A stretch of 64,000 bases of DNA from JAKIWV01 sp963773945 (lineage in GTDB: Archaea; Thermoplasmatota; Thermoplasmata; Lutacidiplasmatales; UBA184), in contig CAVZDD010000003.1 of NCBI GenBank assembly GCA_963773945.1, forward strand, positions 496,001 through 560,000, in the 5' to 3' direction. Shown here one piece after another: positions 60,848 through 64,000 of the stretch. The notes beneath the pieces were generated by a model that ran no database searches, was not told the DNA's origin, and saw only the letters and a program-made list of their open reading frames with translations. Made by a program: the position numbers and the translations under genes. Within the stretch, counting starts at the first letter, position 1. Each line of letters starts with the position of its first letter.

Positions 60848-61147
60848 ATGCTGGTCGAGATGACGGAACTCATTGGACGGCAGGTGTACACCCAAGAAGG
60901 ACGCCTGCTGGGCGAGGTTGGAAACGTGGTCGTGGACATCGAGGGATCGAAGATCGACGGCCTGTTCGTCGCCGACCCGAACCCGGTGTTAGTAGAGGAT
61001 TCTCGACCCGTCAACGTGCCGTATCGGTGGGTTTCGGCGGTCAACGACGTCGTGATCCTGAAGTACTTCCCGAAGCGCGTCTCGGTCAAGCGCGGCGCTC
61101 ATGCCGCCGCGGCCGTCCGCGAAGAGGAAGCCCCCGCGGCCCGCTGA
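60848..61147 (+). CDS. PRC-barrel domain protein
   Basis: A 99-residue protein. LIGRQVYTQEGRLLGEVGNV and VVDIEGSKIDGLFVADPNPV are PRC-barrel strands. Archaeal stand-alone PRC-barrel proteins (related to CdpB) act in cell division or as RNA-related adaptors, but the precise role is not shown here. A TATA-like CTTTTATAGG at 60806-60815 precedes the ATG by about 33-42 nt. The tRNA-Leu gene begins 7 nt after the stop. Confidence 0.85.
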   Translation: MLVEMTELIGRQVYTQEGRLLGEVGNVVVDIEGSKIDGLFVADPNPVLVEDSRPVNVPYRWVSAVNDVVILKYFPKRVSVKRGAHAAAAVREEEAPAAR

Positions 61148-61154
61148 ACGCGGT

Positions 61155-61266
61155 GCGGGGATAGCCAAGCCCGGAAACGGCGCAGGACTTAAACCGGGCC
61201 GCGCTAGCGGTCCCGGAAGAGATCCTGTCGCGAAGGCGTTCGCCGGTTCAAATCCGGCTCCCCGCA
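61155..61266 (+). tRNA. tRNA-Leu(TAA) with a canonical anticodon-loop intron
   Basis: Acceptor arms GCGGGGA (61155-61161) and TCCCCGC (61259-61265) pair fully; discriminator base A. The D-stem is GCC/GGC, anticodon stem CAGGA/TCCTG, T-arm GCCGG-TTCAAAT-CCGGC, with a variable arm CGC/GCG. The anticodon loop is CTTAAA + A, anticodon TAA. A 28-nt intron (61194-61221) sits at 37/38. Mature length 84 nt; CCA not encoded. Confidence 0.92.
61194..61221 (+). other. 28-nt intron of tRNA-Leu
   Basis: The bulge-helix-bulge has outer helix CAGGA/TCCTG, central helix CTTA/GAAG (three pairs and an A-G mismatch), bulges AAC and AGA, and inner helix CGGG/CCCG with hairpin CCGC-GCTA-GCGG. Predicted cuts AA|C and AG|A. 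Confidence 0.85.
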
Positions 61267-61302
61267 TCTCCTGCGCGGGAGGCGGGTCGTGCGCCCGGCA
61301 CG

Positions 61303-61920
61303 TTGCCCCGGCGTCCTCCGCTGGTCCGGGCCCTGCAACACGCCTCCGGTTTCGCCCACCCGGTGCCGGGATCGGAGCAGGTGGTCACGCCTCCCGAGGC
61401 GGCCGCGGAGCTTTTGTTCGAGGCGCTGGCCCGAGGGGATCTGAAGGACCGTTCGGTGCTCGACCTCGGGAGCGGCACCGGACGGCTCGCGCTCGGGGCG
61501 GCCTTGCTCGGCGCCCGGAAGGTGGTCGGAGTGGAACAGGACTCCGACGCGGTGCGGGTCGCTCACGAAAACTCCGTTCGGTTGGGGGTGGAGTGCCGCT
61601 GGGTCGAGGGCCCCGTCGACGCCTGGAGCGAGACCGCCGAAACGGTGGTGATGAATCCGCCGTTCGGCGCCCAACGCAAGCACGCCGACGCGCCGTTCTG
61701 GGACCGGGCGTTCACGCTCGCCGAGCGAGCCATCTACGCGTTTTCGCTCGCCGAGTCCCGAACCTTTATAGCGCGCCAAGCGGTCGCGCGCGCCGCACGG
61801 ATCGAAGCGACTCGACCGATTCGTTGGGAGCTACCCGCCACGTTTCCACACCATCGGAAACCCCGGGTCTCTCTGTCGGTCGACCTGTGGGTCCTGCGTA
61901 CGGAGAACGCACACCGATGA
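61303..61920 (+). CDS. METTL5-like RNA N6-adenine methylase
   Basis: A 205-residue class I methyltransferase of the archaeal/eukaryotic METTL5 type. SEQVVTPPEAAAELLFEALA, SVLDLGSGTGRLALGAALL (motif I), VGVEQDSDAVRV and VVMNPPFGAQRKHADAPFW (motif IV NPPFG, typical of N6-adenine methylation) are visible. Human METTL5 modifies 18S rRNA with TRMT112; a Trm112-like gene occurs at 15525. The start is a TTG at 61303 and is uncertain. Its 3' end overlaps csl4 by ATGA. Confidence 0.88.
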   Translation: MPRRPPLVRALQHASGFAHPVPGSEQVVTPPEAAAELLFEALARGDLKDRSVLDLGSGTGRLALGAALLGARKVVGVEQDSDAVRVAHENSVRLGVECRWVEGPVDAWSETAETVVMNPPFGAQRKHADAPFWDRAFTLAERAIYAFSLAESRTFIARQAVARAARIEATRPIRWELPATFPHHRKPRVSLSVDLWVLRTENAHR

Positions 61921-62501
61921 CCGATACCGCCCCTGCCCGACTCGTCGTGCCCGGCGACCTCTTGGGGACGGCCGAAGAATTCGTCCCCGGCCGCGGCACC
62001 TATGAACACGACGGCCGGATCTACGCGGCGTTGCTCGGCCACTCGAAGGTCGACCCGTCGAGCCGGTCGGTATCGGTCCACGCCCTTCACAGTATTCCGG
62101 AGCTGGACTCGGGCGACCTCGTGCTCGGCCGCGTGGACGAGCTCAAGAGCGCCATGGCGATCGTGGAGATCCTGGCGGCCCACCCGTCGTCTCGGACGGT
62201 GCCGGGAGAGCCTGAGGGGACGATCCACGTCTCCAAGGTGAAGGACGGTTACACCGAGAACCTCAACGATGAGCTGGCGCCCGGTGACCTGGTCCTCGCC
62301 CGGATCCTGGAGAACCATCCGTCGATCAAGCTCACCACGGCTCCGCCGCCCCTCGGCGTGGTCTCCGCCCGTTGCCAGCGATGCCACGCGACGCTCGAGT
62401 TGACCGGGCGCAACGAGCTGGTCTGTCCCCGCTGCGGGAATCGCGAGCATCGGAAGATCTCCTCGGATTACGGACTACGGAAGGCGCCCGAGTCCGGATG
62501 A
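61917..62501 (+). CDS. csl4: exosome RNA-binding subunit Csl4
   Basis: A 194-residue cap protein of the archaeal RNA exosome. RLVVPGDLLGTAEEFVPGRG is the N-terminal domain, GDLVLGRVDELKSAMAIVEI and EGTIHVSKVKDGYTENLNDEL the S1 domain, and CQRCHATLELTGRNELVCPRCG the C-terminal zinc ribbon. It is translationally coupled to the methylase before it and to the SHMT gene after it. Confidence 0.94.
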   Translation: MTDTAPARLVVPGDLLGTAEEFVPGRGTYEHDGRIYAALLGHSKVDPSSRSVSVHALHSIPELDSGDLVLGRVDELKSAMAIVEILAAHPSSRTVPGEPEGTIHVSKVKDGYTENLNDELAPGDLVLARILENHPSIKLTTAPPPLGVVSARCQRCHATLELTGRNELVCPRCGNREHRKISSDYGLRKAPESG

Positions 62502-63730
62502 ACGTCGCGGCAGGCGACGAGGAACGTCGTCTCGCGCGCCTGGTCACCGCCCATAATCGCTGGCGGGGACGCGAGGTCTTCAACCTCCTGGCCAGCGAGA
62601 ACGCGCTCTCCCCGACAGCGCTCCGGTACCTCGCCTCCGACCTCGCGGGTCGGTACACCCTTCCCGTGAAGACCACCTTTGGCAACGAATCGATCGACAA
62701 CAGCTACACCGGGACGCGGTACACCGACCAGATCGAAGCGCTGGCGAACGCCGCCGCCGCGCGCCTCTTTCATGGGCGGTTCGCGACTACGCGGCCCTTG
62801 TCCGGCCACATCGCCGCGATCTCCGCACTCGCGCCGTTGTTGCCGCGCCATTCCAAAATCCTCGCGATCCCGCCCTCCGGGGGCGGGTACGACGGCTATG
62901 CGCCGGGGTTCCTTCCGGCGATCCTCGACTACGTCGTGCGCCCCTTGACCACGGTACCGGTCACCGGGGAGCTCCGCGTCGCCGAGGCCGTCGAGGAGAT
63001 CCGGCGGGAGCGACCGAACGCCGTGGTCCTGGGTCAGAGCTTCTTCCTCTTCCCGTATCCCCTACGAGAGATCGCGGAGGCCGCGCACGCCCAGGGAGCC
63101 CTCGTCTTCTACGACGCGTCGCATGTGCTGGGGCTGGTCGCGGGCGGCGTCTTTCAGGACCCGCTCCGCGAGGGCGCCGACGTGATGTTCGGAAGCACCC
63201 ACAAGTCGTTCCCCGGTCCTCAGGGAGGACTGCTGGTGACCGACCGGGAGGACCTCTTCCAGCAGCTCGACCCGGTGCTCGTCTGGCGGGTCTTCGACAA
63301 CGCCCACTGGCACCGGATCGCCTCGCTGGGCCAAACCCTCCTCGAGCTCGAACGGTTCGGGCCGGAGTACGCCCGGACCGTGGTCGAGAACGCCCAGGCT
63401 CTCGGCACCGCGTTGGCGGCGAGGGACGTCCCCCTCGCCGCGGCCGACCAGGGATTCACGCGCTCCCACCAGATCCATCTTCGAGGCGAGGCCCTGACCG
63501 AACGGTGGGGGATCGGGCCCGCGGCCGCCGCCCGGCGGTGGGAGCGCCAGGGCCTGCTCGGCGACCTCGTCGGCCGTCTGGGAACCGCCGAGGTCACCCG
63601 GCTCGGACTTCGCCCCACCGACATGGACCATCTCGCGGACCTGCTGGTGCGGGCCGGCCGCGACCGCGCTTCGGTTCGCCAAGAGGTGCGCGCCTGGCGC
63701 CGGGAATTCCCGCGACAACGGTTCGTGTAG
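62498..63730 (+). CDS. glyA: serine hydroxymethyltransferase family protein
   Basis: A 410-residue PLP enzyme. FNLLASENALSPTALRYLAS, DNSYTGTRYTDQIEALAN-like sequence, VFYDASHVLGLVAGG and the PLP-lysine motif GSTHKSFPGPQGGLL identify the SHMT family, which interconverts serine and glycine with a one-carbon carrier. Several blocks (RPLSGHIAAISAL, GGGYDGYAPGFLP) differ from bacterial GlyA, as in archaeal members, so the pterin carrier is not assigned. The ATG overlaps the csl4 stop. Confidence 0.87.
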   Translation: MNVAAGDEERRLARLVTAHNRWRGREVFNLLASENALSPTALRYLASDLAGRYTLPVKTTFGNESIDNSYTGTRYTDQIEALANAAAARLFHGRFATTRPLSGHIAAISALAPLLPRHSKILAIPPSGGGYDGYAPGFLPAILDYVVRPLTTVPVTGELRVAEAVEEIRRERPNAVVLGQSFFLFPYPLREIAEAAHAQGALVFYDASHVLGLVAGGVFQDPLREGADVMFGSTHKSFPGPQGGLLVTDREDLFQQLDPVLVWRVFDNAHWHRIASLGQTLLELERFGPEYARTVVENAQALGTALAARDVPLAAADQGFTRSHQIHLRGEALTERWGIGPAAAARRWERQGLLGDLVGRLGTAEVTRLGLRPTDMDHLADLLVRAGRDRASVRQEVRAWRREFPRQRFV

Positions 63731-63791
63731 AGCCCTAGGTCCCCCGGGCCCGACCCTTGAATGGACCGAGTGGATGCACTTCGGGCTTCAG

Positions 63792-63836
63792 AAAAAAAAG
63801 AGAAGACGGAAGGGGTTAGCGCCGTCAGCCGCCGGG
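63792..63836 (-). terminator. hairpin plus poly-T terminator of the partial gene
   Basis: On the minus strand, stems AGCCGC/GCGGCT and GACGG/CCGTC are followed by eight T (63792-63799). They lie past the stop at 63848, resembling the terminators at 19141 and 55035. Confidence 0.6.
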
Positions 63837-63847
63837 AGCGGCTTCGT

Positions 63848-64000
63848 CTAGCTCGGCGGGTTCGAACCACCCATGCCGCTGCCGGAATCGGATGATCCGC
63901 CAGTGCCGCCGCCGGACATCCCGCCGGACGTCCCGCCGGTTGTTCCGCTGGACGGGGTGGTGGTTGCGGGGTTCCAGGCCTGCGCGGGGCCGGCTTCGGG
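63848..64000 (-). CDS. C-terminus of an unidentified Gly/Ser-rich protein (partial)
   Basis: Fifty codons and a TAG stop are visible; the gene continues beyond the window. The residues are PEAGPAQAWNPATTTP, then a low-complexity Gly/Ser/Thr stretch ending GMGGSNPPS. Such tails occur in chaperones, surface proteins and secreted proteins, but no assignment is possible. The strong terminator downstream and lack of any other frame support it as coding. Confidence 0.5.
   Translation of the reverse strand, partial: PEAGPAQAWNPATTTPSSGTTGGTSGGMSGGGTGGSSDSGSGMGGSNPPS

Noticed and set aside
61101..61916. 5' extension of the csl4 frame through the tRNA-Leu and methylase genes
   Set aside because: It reads through a clear tRNA gene; the Csl4 family N-terminus starts at 61917.

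Overview
The window is about 64 kb of dense, GC-rich archaeal chromosome, most likely from Thermoplasmatota. The informational genes are archaeal: Cbf5, PCNA, S6e, aIF2-gamma, Trm112, TFB, S2, archaeal PheST, SRP54, Pth2, Csl4, an ATP-dependent DNA ligase and PurP. Many starts lie about 25-35 nt downstream of a TATA box, which suggests leaderless mRNAs. Acid-type surface biology (a sedolisin protease, Sec11-type signal peptidase, type IV pilin-like proteins) would fit a soil or acidic-habitat lineage. The lineage assignment is inference; no rRNA is present.

Layout. 1-6.5 kb: Cbf5, CysS and AlaX alternate with minus-strand Lrp-domain, thiolase, PCNA, GNAT and winged-helix genes, and convergent tails overlap. 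6.6-11.4 kb: sugar epimerase, glycosyltransferase, long FKBP, aquaporin, two tiny membrane proteins and a methyltransferase. 11.4-13.8 kb: MeaB, the B12-binding mutase subunit and a prepilin peptidase. 13.9-15.7 kb: S6e, aIF2-gamma, Trm112. 15.7-20.7 kb: membrane proteins, a cyclase-family hydrolase, signal peptidase and two pilin-like proteins. 21-27.5 kb: Prs, tandem GNAT, NadB, isovaleryl-CoA dehydrogenase-like enzyme, a coiled-coil protein and phosphopantothenate synthetase. 27.4-33.7 kb (minus): GAF protein, tRNA-Ser, zinc ribbon, ABC exporter, PurP, a PD-(D/E)XK nuclease and TFB. 33.8-46.6 kb (minus): TrmB-like regulator, S2, enolase, methylmalonyl-CoA epimerase and mutase, PheT/PheS, sedolisin, GltD-like. 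46.8-58.2 kb: SRP54, DUF1616-like protein, Pth2, then a dipeptide-type ABC transporter facing its very long binding protein. 58.3-64 kb: Rpe, DNA ligase, PRC-barrel, tRNA-Leu, METTL5-like methylase, Csl4, SHMT and the tail of an unknown minus-strand gene.

How it fits together. An extracellular acid protease and a peptide-type transporter would supply amino acids. The isovaleryl-CoA dehydrogenase-like enzyme, thiolase, and methylmalonyl-CoA mutase, epimerase and MeaB would oxidise branched-chain and propionyl-type acyl-CoAs. The binding protein carries a pilin-type (class III) signal, and a prepilin peptidase and two pilins are in the same window, so a surface-anchored binding-protein assembly similar to a bindosome is plausible.

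Most notable observations: (1) a tRNA-Ser(GGA) gene interrupted in its T-loop by a 33-nt intron with a bulge-helix-bulge, closely paralleled by the canonical intron of tRNA-Leu(UAA); (2) five genes broken by single-base shifts, four of them exactly in G/C homopolymers, plus a probable compensating pair in a pilin gene; (3) the 1035-residue PKD-containing binding protein with a class III signal; (4) a probable CTG start for prs; (5) hairpin plus poly-T terminators after surface-protein genes.
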